Assembly: GCA_900129675.1 (NCBI GenBank)
Contig: FSRD01000001.1
Span: forward strand, 4,949,501 to 5,013,500
DNA from: Bradyrhizobium erythrophlei
GTDB lineage: Bacteria > Pseudomonadota > Alphaproteobacteria > Rhizobiales > Xanthobacteraceae
DNA length: 64,000 nucleotides
Direction of reading: 5' to 3'
Of this stretch, positions 55,105 through 63,793 are shown piece after piece (the stretch's first letter is position 1; each line of letters opens with the position of its first letter). The position numbers and the translations under genes are program-made. The notes below the pieces were generated by a model. The model saw only the letters and a program-made list of their open reading frames with translations. It was not told where the DNA came from and ran no database searches.

Positions 55105-56145
55105 ATGCGCCAGGAAATCCGTTTCGGTCATGACATCGGCGGCACCGCGTGCGCGATGATCCGAGTGCGAACAAACTACCGTCCTGCTGTTTTCAATGCT
55201 CGCCATTTTCTGAATTCGCACTCGTTCCTGGACGCGCCGTTTGAAGCTCAATACGGGTATAGCTTGTCGCAATTTATTTGCGTCATTTGGGCTATAGCCA
55301 ACATCTTCAACGCCCCGCCACCTTTCTTCGTGACGGACCGCGAGGAAGACATGATGAGGGCGTTCGGCTCGAATCTCCTTAACTCCATGATGCGTGGATA
55401 CCGCCATCTGGAGTTCTCATCTGATCGTCTACATGAGGAGATCGAACGCCGTTTGCCTCTGTTCTCTGTCAGTGTGACGATACCGCGAGAAGTTATCGCC
55501 ACCATCATTTCTTCGCTGACCCTCACGGCTCAGCGTCAAGCGGACATCGCTCTTTGGAGTGGCGGCCCTCGTTTTCTATTTATTCCATTTGGACTTGGCG
55601 ACGTGCTCGACCTTCACGCGCTGCCATCACTGCTTTCGAACCTGTTTGTCGGACTGGCCTACGAGCCACAAAGCCGAGGTCCTGCGTTCGAAGAGGTCTT
55701 CCGTTCTGCGCTGAGATCCCGTGGATTCACCGTGGAGACGGGCGTCAAGAAGGCAATGGACGGTTCGACCAGGCAACTGGACGCGGGAGTAGCAATCGGC
55801 GACGAACTGTTTTTGTTCGAGTGCGTATCGATCGGCAGGCCACTAGATTACGAGATCGGGAAACCGGCTACGATTTCAGAAAGGAATCGCCGCTTGGAAA
55901 AGAAGGTCTCTCAAGCACTAACCCTGGCGGAGTTTTTCCGCGCCAACTTGGTCGGGACCAACTTTGACTTCGGCCACATTCGCCGCTTCGTTCCCTTTGT
56001 AGTCTCACCGTTCGAGGAGTGGATCTGGGACTGTTCGGAACGAATGTGGGAGCAGGATCCTCATCAGCCGAGGATCCTGAGCGCCGGCGAAGCAATCAAG
56101 ATGCTTGAGGGTCGACGGTCATCGTTGGTTGCTGCGGGCAGCTAG
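55105..56145 (+). CDS. Unknown protein with nuclease-like C-terminal signature
   Basis: 346 residues, not recognised as a named family. The N-terminal half is helical (YGYSLSQFICVIWAIANIF). The C-terminal part contains GPAFEEVFRSALRSRGFTVE, then RQLDAGVAIGDELFLFECVS: E197, D226 and E239 are spaced as in PD-(D/E)xK nuclease-like folds, but the Lys expected two residues after E239 is Val. It could be an inactive or variant nuclease-fold protein. It stands alone on the plus strand between an ArsR relic and a tRNA fragment. No toxin or methylase partner is adjacent. Confidence 0.6.
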   Translation: MRQEIRFGHDIGGTACAMIRVRTNYRPAVFNARHFLNSHSFLDAPFEAQYGYSLSQFICVIWAIANIFNAPPPFFVTDREEDMMRAFGSNLLNSMMRGYRHLEFSSDRLHEEIERRLPLFSVSVTIPREVIATIISSLTLTAQRQADIALWSGGPRFLFIPFGLGDVLDLHALPSLLSNLFVGLAYEPQSRGPAFEEVFRSALRSRGFTVETGVKKAMDGSTRQLDAGVAIGDELFLFECVSIGRPLDYEIGKPATISERNRRLEKKVSQALTLAEFFRANLVGTNFDFGHIRRFVPFVVSPFEEWIWDCSERMWEQDPHQPRILSAGEAIKMLEGRRSSLVAAGS

Positions 56146-56392
56146 GCTTCGCGATCTTCTTGAAATACGTCCGCCGGAAGTACAGCCGTTCTCGGAGGGG
56201 TTGAGGCCTCGATCATCGCTGGATGCGGCGCCTCAGACGGGAAAGGACGCCCTCGGTTTTTTCGCTCTCAAAAATAGACGAAAAAACGAGGCCGAAATTC
56301 GCCAGTTGTGTCAGTGGGATATGAAACCGAGTCGTTCTCAAAACGAAATCGAGTCGTTCTCAAAGTGTCCGCACAAGAGCGGCGTCCGCACA

Positions 56393-56455
56393 GGGCCTGC
56401 CTGGACTCGAACCAGGAACCAGACCGTTATGAGCGGTCAGTTCTAACCATTGAAG
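56393..56455 (-). pseudogene. 3' fragment of a CAT-anticodon tRNA
   Basis: On the minus strand the sequence contains an anticodon arm GACCG-CTCATAA-CGGTC (anticodon CAT), a perfect T-arm CCTGG-TTCGAGT-CCAGG and the 3' acceptor half CAGGCCC. The 5' acceptor strand that should read GGGCCTG is replaced by CGCGCGC, so no cloverleaf can close. Such 3' tRNA halves are typical attachment-site scars of integrative elements. Confidence 0.65.
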
Positions 56456-57200
56456 CCGCGCGCGCGGGAGGGAAGGTATTCGCTCCAGTCCAGACATACG
56501 TGGCGCGGAGTCCAGCTTGGGTGGCACAAGTCCAAACTTATATGGCGTCCTGTCGGGACCAACCAAAAGCGAGTCGCCTAACCTATTGATTTCCCGTATG
56601 CCGCCAAAAATTCTTGAGTCGGGAAACCAAAGAATTTTGAGTCGATTTCGGCTGAAAACCAAAAAAATTCTGAGTCGATCTGGCAGATGCGCAAGATGTT
56701 GGGGGAGGTGCCCCTTGGCCGCTACTAATACTCGCGCATGCGGCTTTGGCAACTACAGCGAAAAGATCTTTGTAAAGAGAGCTTGCGGTCGTGCCATCGT
56801 GGCTTCGATGGGAGTGTTAAGACTTCGATGCATCCTTTGCAGTCGATCAGTTGGGCAGAGGCCGGTACCGTTATCTGCGAAAGCAGGGCGCGAGACCGTG
56901 GAGAGCCATTTTCGACGCATCCGCGCGCTGCGGCGGCGAAGTCGATCAGCCGCGCGTTACGCTCGAGGAAGCTCTTCGATGTCCCCGACCTCGCGGCCTT
57001 CAAAGGGGCGCAGCGGCTTTGGCCATTTCGGACCCGGCGGGCGGTCCTCCGCCGCGCGGCTTTTCCGATGCGCTTCAGGATCCGACGGCGAAAAGCAGGC
57101 GAAATAGAACTCATTCGTTACCAATTGGCCTAGAGAGGCGGGCACGATCGGCGGACCGTCGTGATTCAAGGCAATCCGGCCTGTGACAGCGCCTGCTGCG
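56456..57200. other. No recognised gene; short direct repeats
   Basis: Overlapping frames on both strands lack recognisable domains. Between 56600 and 56680 the motif AATT-T(T)GAGTCG occurs three times, and a 20-bp repeat GAAA(C/T)CGAGTCGTTCTCAAA occurs at 56323 and 56345 just upstream of the tRNA fragment. A minus-strand frame (56957-57169, MNHDGPPIVPASLGQLV) is possible but unsupported. Confidence 0.4.
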
Positions 57201-58538
57201 CTATTGTTTTTTGGCGAAGAAATAGTCCTCGCTTCCGGATAGCGACCCGTAGGCGAACGGCTGCTGATGTCGTCCGGTCGCCGTTATCACGTCATCCCGT
57301 ACAAGATCGAAAAGCCTGCGTACCTCTAGGCCAGGAGTGCCGAGACGGTTTGCAAGCGCGATGGCAAAAGGGCTATTCGCCCCTTCGCCATCCAATGCCG
57401 TTTCTCCGTTCTTTGCGGAAAATATGACGAGAGAACCCGGTTCCGGTTCAACGGCAGCCAAGCCTCGTCCGAGCGAACGTGTAGCGATCGTCCGCTTCAT
57501 CTGGGTCAGGAACGGATTGCTGCGGCAAGCGTCCATGATGACCATACGCAGCCTTTTGGCAGGATCGACCGACGAAATGGCGAGTGCCAAAGGCACCGTC
57601 TCGAAATCGACATCCCGATCGGTCTGCAATTTGGCATCGACAGGAATGAGATAGTCCAATCCTCCAACCTCGATTCCGTGACCCGAGTAGTAGATCATCG
57701 CCCAGTCCGCACTTGCGGCCGCTCGCGAGAACTCAAGCAGCACCCGGTTCAGCGCGTCTCTCGATAGATCGGTCTCCACCCGAACGTCATTGAATCCGAC
57801 AGCCTTCAAGGTACGCGCGATAAGGCTCGCATCTCCCGCCGGGTTGGGCAATTCGGGCACCGATTGATATCTCGAGTTGCCGACGATCAGCGCGATCCGC
57901 CGCTCGGCAGTTGCCGTTGTTGTCGGTGGAGGTTTGGCGACCGATGGCATGATTGGCGCCAGGCTTTCAGTTTGCGAGCTGAATCGTGTGTCGGTGACCG
58001 CGGTCTGGGTCTCCTCGACCTTCGACTCAGCCTTGGCGTCCGCGTTTTTCGGATCGATCGCCAGCACGATTTGATACTCGGCGAGGGCTTTGTCTCGTAA
58101 GCCCAATCCGGTGTAGGCGCGCGCGCGATTGAGATGAGACCAGAGGAAATTGGGCTTCAGTTCGACTGCTCTGCTGGCGGCCGACAGCGCGTCATCGTAT
58201 TTCCGCAGTCCCAAATAGGCGGAAGCGAGATTGTTGAAAGCGAACGGATAGTTTGAACGGAGCGTTATGCTCGCTTTGCAGTCCGCGACGGCAAGGTCGT
58301 AAGATCCCTTGACGTGATACGCCCAACATCGTCCGTCCAAGGCATCGGCCAATCGAGCCTTGGAGCCACCCGCGTTTTGGGCGATCACCAGACTGCAGCC
58401 GGCGAGACGCTGGTCGGCATCCGACGACTGGCAACTCTTCCAGGCCTGCGCCGCCGAATTCTGCGCGTTCGCAGACCGCGGGTCGGCCGAGACGAGGAGA
58501 AAAACAAAATTCAAGAGGAAGAGAGCCGAAAGGCGCAA
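57201..58538 (-). CDS. Periplasmic caspase-like peptidase with TPR repeats
   Basis: 445 residues from a TTG start (AGAGGA upstream) that begins the signal peptide RLSALFLLNFVFLLVSA; the frame extends 27 codons further without signal character. Residues about 60-170 hold TPR-like helices (PFAFNNLASAYLGLRKYDDA, SHLNRARAYTGLGLRDKALA). A C14 caspase p20-like domain follows: RIALIVGNSRY, catalytic His in YYSGHG (H287) and Cys in MDACRSNPF (C338). This is a metacaspase-like exported protease. It is convergent with nothing and lies 31 bases after nagZ on the same strand, so co-transcription is likely. Confidence 0.88.
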   Translation of the reverse strand: MRLSALFLLNFVFLLVSADPRSANAQNSAAQAWKSCQSSDADQRLAGCSLVIAQNAGGSKARLADALDGRCWAYHVKGSYDLAVADCKASITLRSNYPFAFNNLASAYLGLRKYDDALSAASRAVELKPNFLWSHLNRARAYTGLGLRDKALAEYQIVLAIDPKNADAKAESKVEETQTAVTDTRFSSQTESLAPIMPSVAKPPPTTTATAERRIALIVGNSRYQSVPELPNPAGDASLIARTLKAVGFNDVRVETDLSRDALNRVLLEFSRAAASADWAMIYYSGHGIEVGGLDYLIPVDAKLQTDRDVDFETVPLALAISSVDPAKRLRMVIMDACRSNPFLTQMKRTIATRSLGRGLAAVEPEPGSLVIFSAKNGETALDGEGANSPFAIALANRLGTPGLEVRRLFDLVRDDVITATGRHQQPFAYGSLSGSEDYFFAKKQ

Positions 58539-58569
58539 GTGTGAGGTCCTCTTTAGAAGCGGGGCGTGC

Positions 58570-59673
58570 CTAACGAAGGCCGAGTTTCCGTATGCGGTCC
58601 ACCGAACGTTGTATCGCACCGATCTCTATCTCGCCAGTGCACACCTTTGAGGTGATTTCGCGATTTACCTCTGAGCCGACGTCGGCCGACTGCTCGTCGT
58701 CCGCCAGGCGGCCGACCACCAGCATGTCGGCGCCGGCCTTCACGGCATCGACCGCCGCGGCCAGGGTGGCGGCTTTGCCGTCACTTACGGCCCTCATAGC
58801 CAAGTCGTCCGTTAGCACGACACCGTCAAAGGCCAAGTCTACGCGAAGCATTCGACTGATGGCGTTCGCCGGGTTCTGCGTCGCAATCCCGCCCCAACGC
58901 GTGACGTTTGCGAGGTGTCCCACCATGATCGCGTCGGCTAAGCCGGCATCGATCAGGCGTTTGAATGGGGTCAGTTCGTCTGCAGACCAGCTCGACGAGA
59001 CGTCGGCTGCGCCAAGATGGCTATCGCTTGACGATGAGCCATGACCAGGGAAATGCTTCAGTACCGTCACGATGTGCCTTTTGCGATGTTCCTCGATGAA
59101 TGCGGTAGCGTATTTGACCACGGCATCGACATCGCTCCCATAGCTTCTACCGAGCCGACCGATGACCGGGTTCTGCGGGTTTCGGTTGAGATCCACGACC
59201 GGCCCAAGATTTGCGTTGAAGCCGAACGAAGAAAGGGTTTCGGCTACCGTCCGGTAAATCGCGTGTGCCGTTGTGACCGAACCGCTGGCCACTTCCGAGG
59301 CGGACGGCGTACGTTCAGCGCCGATATTCGGACCAAGCCGGTCGATGGTGCCGCCTTCTTCGTCGATCGCGACGAAAGGTTTTTGCCCGCATCGGCAGGT
59401 AGCGATGCGGTTCATCATAAGTTGCAGATGCTCTCGACTTTCGATGTTCCTGCCAAGTACTAGCACGCCGCCGATGGTTCCACGCTCGAGATCTGCTAGG
59501 ATCTGCTGATATCCCGGATCGGAAACCTGTTGACCGAAGAACCCGGCGACGATCATCCGTCCTACTAGCGTTTCAATCTTCTTTTGCGGGCAGTCGGCAG
59601 CAACTGCGGCGGCGCATGATGCGCTTAAGACGGCGATAAGGGTCGCTACGTGACCAAACTTGCCGATCGACAT
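58570..59673 (-). CDS. nagZ: Beta-N-acetylhexosaminidase, GH3 (NagZ-like), exported
   Basis: 367 residues from ATG 59673, with a signal peptide (HVATLIAVLSASCAAAVAA). GH3 features: VAIDEEGGTIDRLG, the catalytic His-containing loop VLKHFPGHGSSSSDSH and the nucleophile Asp in VVLTDDLAM. Cytosolic NagZ recycles cell-wall muropeptides; the signal peptide here suggests a periplasmic or secreted version. Upstream of the caspase-like gene on the same strand. Confidence 0.88.
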   Translation of the reverse strand: MSIGKFGHVATLIAVLSASCAAAVAADCPQKKIETLVGRMIVAGFFGQQVSDPGYQQILADLERGTIGGVLVLGRNIESREHLQLMMNRIATCRCGQKPFVAIDEEGGTIDRLGPNIGAERTPSASEVASGSVTTAHAIYRTVAETLSSFGFNANLGPVVDLNRNPQNPVIGRLGRSYGSDVDAVVKYATAFIEEHRKRHIVTVLKHFPGHGSSSSDSHLGAADVSSSWSADELTPFKRLIDAGLADAIMVGHLANVTRWGGIATQNPANAISRMLRVDLAFDGVVLTDDLAMRAVSDGKAATLAAAVDAVKAGADMLVVGRLADDEQSADVGSEVNREITSKVCTGEIEIGAIQRSVDRIRKLGLR

Positions 59674-60026
59674 GTGGACTAATCGACCTCTAAGCGCGAG
59701 ACAGAGCCACGGTGTTTCGCTTTGGGGACTTGCAGGCGACGGCTCTCGACAATTCCCAAAAGACCAGCGTTGGCCGTTAGCTGCCGACATTTGTCAAAAG
59801 CTGAAACCTCTTCAATCAAAGGGTGGTCCGTAAACTATTGGAATGGAATGCTCCCGGCCCATTCTTGGATCGTTGTCGTTGTAAAGGAGAACCCCTGGTT
59901 GATCCAGACTTCATCTGGGTATCCCTGGTCGGTGCTGGCCTCCGCAAGCATTTTCCTTAAATCTGCGGGATCCTTGAATATCAAGCAAGCTACGACAAAC
60001 CTCGAACATCGGTCGATGGCAGTTGC
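59674..60026. other. Intergenic upstream of nagZ
   Basis: A plus-strand frame (59722-60030) has no recognisable domain. The region should contain the promoter of the nagZ/caspase-like pair, but no clear consensus is visible. Confidence 0.4.
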
Positions 60027-60662
60027 TTAGAACGGATCACTGATAAGAGCACTTATTGGATCAAAAATTGTGATTTCTCTGCCAAATCCGGCGTATGTTT
60101 TGCCCGGGTGCACTCGGGACGTTTTGAGAACCAGTTCTGGCGGACATATTGAATTACCCGACAAGTATTTTACGTTAGGTTTTGCAGGTATGAGGCGAGC
60201 TATTGCTTGCCGTGAAAGGCTGACGTTCTCTGCACGAAGCGCCGGCTCATCTGTGGACGGGTATCGCGTCGGAAACTTCGCTGCTTGATGCGCACAAATC
60301 TTCGCCCTGCGCGCGATCTTGAGACCTTTTTCGGAGAATTGCCGCCACCCATATCTGCCGTTCATGCTTAACGATGGCTCGATAAAGCCCTCGCGCTCCA
60401 GCATCTCCCACGTTCGATTTACAAGCTCTAAAACAGCCTGCCTCTTGTTAACGGGATAGTCTCCATCTTCAGCGGCCTCATGTGCTAAGGTCTGGGTAAC
60501 ATTATATGGCGGGATGTAGCCCCGTTGCGCAACTGTATGTGGGATGAAGCCCGCGCCTTGAACTCTCGGAAGCGCGAGTCGCAAAAGAACTCCTCCCAAA
60601 TCTTCGGGAGTCATTTCCAGAACAGCGTCTGCATCGGGGAAAAGCGAAAAAAGAGTAGCCAT
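60027..60662 (-). CDS. Hypothetical protein
   Basis: 211 residues starting MATLFSLFPDADAVLEMTPE. The N-terminal FPDADAVLEMTPEDLGGVLL resembles the start of a group of proteins of unknown function (TIGR02391-like), followed by a winged-helix-like stretch (VLELVNRTWEMLEREGFIEP, GRYGWRQFSEKGLKIARR). The last 70 residues look unordered and may reflect a frame error. Base composition is lower in GC than neighbours. Function unknown. Confidence 0.55.
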   Translation of the reverse strand: MATLFSLFPDADAVLEMTPEDLGGVLLRLALPRVQGAGFIPHTVAQRGYIPPYNVTQTLAHEAAEDGDYPVNKRQAVLELVNRTWEMLEREGFIEPSLSMNGRYGWRQFSEKGLKIARRAKICAHQAAKFPTRYPSTDEPALRAENVSLSRQAIARLIPAKPNVKYLSGNSICPPELVLKTSRVHPGKTYAGFGREITIFDPISALISDPF

Positions 60663-60704
60663 AAGACCTCGTTATCGGAGCTAAGACGGAGGGAAACTAG
60701 CGGT

Positions 60705-61097
60705 TTAGGCTGCGTCTGCCCCGGCTAAGGCACCAAGTTTATCTCGCCACTCGCCGGGACGGAACGATACGACCGTCAACGATCCCGTAGCGTCCCAGGC
60801 GACGCTGAAAACCTTCTCACCTTGCCAGATGTCCAACAGTTGCTCGCCGGCGGGGCGGCTGTGCATGATCGAAAGGCCTTCGATCTCAATTTTCCACGTG
60901 CGATGTCGCTCATCCCGGTCGCCTATGATCGTGTCTATTCCGTTCCGATTCAAAACGGTCAGCGCCGCGTCGCGCAATTGTTTGGTTTCATTCAGTCTTG
61001 CAATCGATACTTTCATGGGCGCCTTCAAACAGGCTTCGCTGGCCGGTATCCTAAATGTAATTCCCTCAAAAATTTTCGCCATTTCTTCCACTGTCAT
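60705..61097 (-). CDS. Hypothetical protein
   Basis: 130 residues from ATG 61097 (MTVEEMAKIFEGITF). Mixed alpha/beta character (VSIARLNETKQLRDAALTVL, TWKIEIEGLSIMHSR, EKVFSVAWDATGSLTVVSF). No motif recognised. Same strand as the preceding hypothetical gene. Confidence 0.5.
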   Translation of the reverse strand: MTVEEMAKIFEGITFRIPASEACLKAPMKVSIARLNETKQLRDAALTVLNRNGIDTIIGDRDERHRTWKIEIEGLSIMHSRPAGEQLLDIWQGEKVFSVAWDATGSLTVVSFRPGEWRDKLGALAGADAA

Positions 61098-61130
61098 GGT
61101 TAATCGCTCTGTCTTCAATGATCGGCCGCC

Positions 61131-61221
61131 GTCAACAGGGCCTACGAGAGCTCGCTCTCCGAAGGCCTCCCGTTCGAACGGAGGTTGTTCTATGCGTCGC
61201 TCGCGACCGAAGAAGCACTTT
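61131..61221 (+). pseudogene. C-terminal relic of an enoyl-CoA hydratase
   Basis: The stretch VNRAYESSLSEGLPFERRLF-YASLATEE followed by a stop matches the C-terminal helices of bacterial enoyl-CoA hydratases (FERRLFYASLATEDQKEGM is the usual continuation). Nothing else of the gene remains; it belongs to a different crotonase from the one at 49184. Confidence 0.6.
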
Positions 61222-61354
61222 GAGCTCGGTCTTCGAAGGCGACGTGACCCAACGGCGTGCGAACAACTCGGCCATCAGCAAAGGATCCGCGGCGCGCATC
61301 AAGGTCCGCGCTGCCTCCATAGCTCTATGGCACGATCGAAAGAGCCGTACCTAT

Positions 61355-62101
61355 CTAGAGATCGATAAGGCCGCCGTCGACGAACAGTTCGGCACCGGTG
61401 GTATAGGTCGCATCTGCGGCGAGGTAGAGAGCTGCCGCGGCGACTTCGGCGGCGGTACCGGTCCGGCCGAGGGGAATGCGGGTCTTGGCGCCCTCGATGA
61501 AGTTGTCCTTCTGGGCCGCTGTGAGGCCGCCTTTATCGAGGATCGGGGTGATGATCGGACCGGGGCTGATGGTGTTCACCCGAATGCCGCGCGGCGTGAG
61601 CTCCTTGGCGATCGTGCGGCCGAACGATCGCAACGCCGCCTTGGTCGATCCGTAGATTGTGCTGCCTCCTAGGCCGCCGTTCGCGCCGGCCACCGATGCG
61701 GTCAGGATGATCGCGCCGCCGTCCGGAATGGCCGGGATGGCGTGCTTGACCAGGAAGAAGGCGCCCTTGACGTTGATGTTGAACTGGCCGTCGTAAAAGG
61801 CCTCGTCGACCTCCGCGATCGGAGCGAACTTGGCAATGCCGGCGTTCACGAACAGGACGTCGATGCGGCCGTGTTTGGCCTTGACCTGGTCGACCAGGGT
61901 CTTGGTAGCGGCCACATTGCCGGCGTCCGAGACCAGCACCTCGATCCCGGGCAACGCCGCCTTGGCGGCTTCCGCCGAGCGCTCGCTGGAGCCCGTAACG
62001 ACGACCGTTGCGCCTTCGAATTGAAAGAGTTTGGCCGTCTCCGCACCGATACCGCTGGTGCCTCCGCTGATGAGAGCGATCTTGCCGTCGAGCTTGGCCA
62101 T
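61355..62101 (-). CDS. Short-chain dehydrogenase/reductase
   Basis: 248 residues from MAKLDGKIALISGGTSGIG. SDR signatures: SGGTSGIGAETAKLF, VNAGIAKFAP, Ser in ILTASVAGA, YGSTKAALRS and the C-terminal ELFVDGG. The open frame continues upstream toward the intron scar but the ATG at 62101 is the natural start. Isolated from other metabolic genes. Confidence 0.9.
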   Translation of the reverse strand: MAKLDGKIALISGGTSGIGAETAKLFQFEGATVVVTGSSERSAEAAKAALPGIEVLVSDAGNVAATKTLVDQVKAKHGRIDVLFVNAGIAKFAPIAEVDEAFYDGQFNINVKGAFFLVKHAIPAIPDGGAIILTASVAGANGGLGGSTIYGSTKAALRSFGRTIAKELTPRGIRVNTISPGPIITPILDKGGLTAAQKDNFIEGAKTRIPLGRTGTAAEVAAAALYLAADATYTTGAELFVDGGLIDL

Positions 62102-62174
62102 GAGGGTTTCCTGACTGGTGTGGGTTGCCGTGACCTCCTCTGCCTTCAGATGACGACGGCACTGGAGGCGGTCG

Positions 62175-62333
62175 TTAATGTTCGAGGTTGACGGCGCCAC
62201 CGGGGTGAGCATCGCTGGAACCCGCCTCCCGGCTTTGGCGCAACTCTTCCTTTAGCCGTGCCAGCTCCTGCTCCAAGCCTTCGATGCGGTCGAGGGTGTA
62301 GTCGAAGCCTGTGTAGAAGTCCGGGTTTGCCGA
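62175..62333 (-). pseudogene. 3' exon of a gene interrupted by a group II intron
   Basis: Immediately downstream of the inferred intron end, the frame reads SANPDFYTGFDYTLDRIEGL then EQELARLKEELRQSREAGSS and ends NLEH. It is the C-terminal coiled-coil end of an unidentified protein whose 5' exon is not present on the other side. Confidence 0.45.
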
Positions 62334-62600
62334 GTAGGCCCAGGGAATTTCACCCTGAGCCTCTCACAGATCCGGACTTGATACTCTCGCATCATCCGGC
62401 TCGTGCCATCGATTGAAGGCTGCCGCCTTCCGTTGAGCTTCGGGCTCCTCCCGTTGCCAGTTGGCCCGATTCATCGTCGATGACCCGCCCCCTTCGCTCT
62501 ACGACCATTACAGCCGCTTCCTCGCTACTACGGAGCAGTCCGCCCCTCTCCGGCGCATCGGTACTTTCGGCCTTGCGGATGGAGCCGCTTGGACCTTTTC
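62334..62600 (-). mobile_element. Degraded group II intron
   Basis: On the minus strand, 62402-62369 (GAGCCGGATGATGCGAGAGT and 14 more bases) has the 34-nt length, AGC-type start and pairing ends of domain V. It is followed by a domain-VI-like stem (GGCTCAGGG/CCCTGGGCC) and an end at CCTAC. Upstream sequence (GGAAGCGGCTGTAATGGTCG) resembles intron-core sequence. A frame starting MNRANWQREEPEAQRKAAAF runs straight into domain V; no reverse transcriptase body is present. One strand pair in domain V (G-A) departs from consensus. The intron is interrupted near 62600 by the integrase relic. Confidence 0.5.
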
Positions 62601-62619
62601 CCTTGGCATCGCCGTCTTG

Positions 62620-63793
62620 GGTCGGTTATCGCAAGCCGCTCTCCGGCCCCGGATCATGGGCCGCGCGCGTTGGCGTCGCCAACGGCAAGGGCTGGGAGAA
62701 GACGCTATGGACCGCCGACGACAACGGCCTGAAGGCGGACGGCGAGAAGATCCTGACGTTCTGGCAGGCGAAGACCGAGGTGCAGAAGTTCGCGGGCAAG
62801 AAGCTCGGTGCCGACACCACGACGACAGGCGACGACGGTGCGGTGATCACGGTTGATGAGGCCTTGACCCAGTATGAGCCGACGCTGCGGAAGCGTGGTG
62901 CTCGGGTCTACAATGCGAAGCTTCCGCGCTTCCATCTGACCGACACGCTGTTGTCGAAGCCGATCACGTTGCTCACCGAAGACGATCTTGAAGGCTGGCG
63001 CGACAGCATACTTGAAAAGGGCCTCGCACCATCGAGCGTCAACAGGGTCATCCTCTGCCTGCGCGCCGCGCTGACGCAGGCAGACAAGACCCGTGTCCAC
63101 ATCTGGCGCGACGGGCTGAAGGCGCTGCCGGACGCCACCGAGGCCAACAACGTCGTGATCGAGGACGAGGCGAAGGCACAGGCATGGGTCGCGGCAGCCT
63201 ATGCCCATGATCACCAGCTCGGGCTGTTGACGCATGTGCTCGGCGAGACCGGCGCCCGGCCATCGCAGGCGGTGCGGCTCCGCATCAGGGACCTGATCAC
63301 CATCGATGCAAAGGCTCCGCGCCTGATGATGCCGAAGAGCGGCAAGGGCGGGACCAGTCATCCGGGCTAGCGCAAGGTCGAGCGTTACGCGGTTTCGATC
63401 TCGCCGGAGCTTGCGGCGCTGTTGAAGACGGCGGCGAAGGGCAGGCCGAGCAATGCGCCGTTGCTGTTGTGCAAAGACGACAGGCCGTGGAACGAGAACA
63501 GCCCGAGCGGCGACTACCGGCGCGGTGTGCGCGTTGTCGTCGAAAGCATCGGCCTCGATCCCGATGTTTATGGCCTCTACTTCAGGCATACGAGCATCAC
63601 GCGCATGCTGCTCAAGCGCGTCCAGACTTCGATAGTCGCCAAGGCGCACGACACCAGCGAGCAGCAGATCCGCAAGCACTATGCCGCGTCGATCCTCGAC
63701 TACACCGACGAGATCACGCGCAAGACGTTGCCGTCGCTTGGACCGGCGCTGGAGCCTGCCGCGAGCAACGTGGTCAAGCTGACGAAGCGGTGA
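62620..63793 (+). pseudogene. Tyrosine recombinase/integrase, 5'-truncated with amber stop
   Basis: It starts abruptly in VGYRKPLSGPGSWAARV, a segment normally about 50 residues into phage-type integrases. A core-binding domain follows (LTEDDLEGWRDSILEKGLAP). The catalytic domain has the first Arg in GETGARPSQAV, His-x-x-Arg in YFRHTSITRMLL and the nucleophile Tyr in IRKHYAAS. An in-frame TAG at 63368-63370 (GTSHPG-stop-RKVERYAVSI) interrupts the catalytic domain; the frame is otherwise open to 63793. Inactive unless the codon is an error or is suppressed. Confidence 0.85.

Noticed and set aside
56393..56465. A complete functional tRNA
   Set aside because: Anticodon and T arms are good but the 5' acceptor strand does not pair with the 3' strand, so only a fragment is claimed.
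59722..60030. 102-codon plus-strand frame upstream of nagZ
   Set aside because: No domain, and it overlaps the start region of nagZ and the end of the next gene.
62461..62856. 131-codon plus-strand frame at the intron/integrase junction
   Set aside because: Crosses the junction out of frame with the integrase and antisense to intron sequence.
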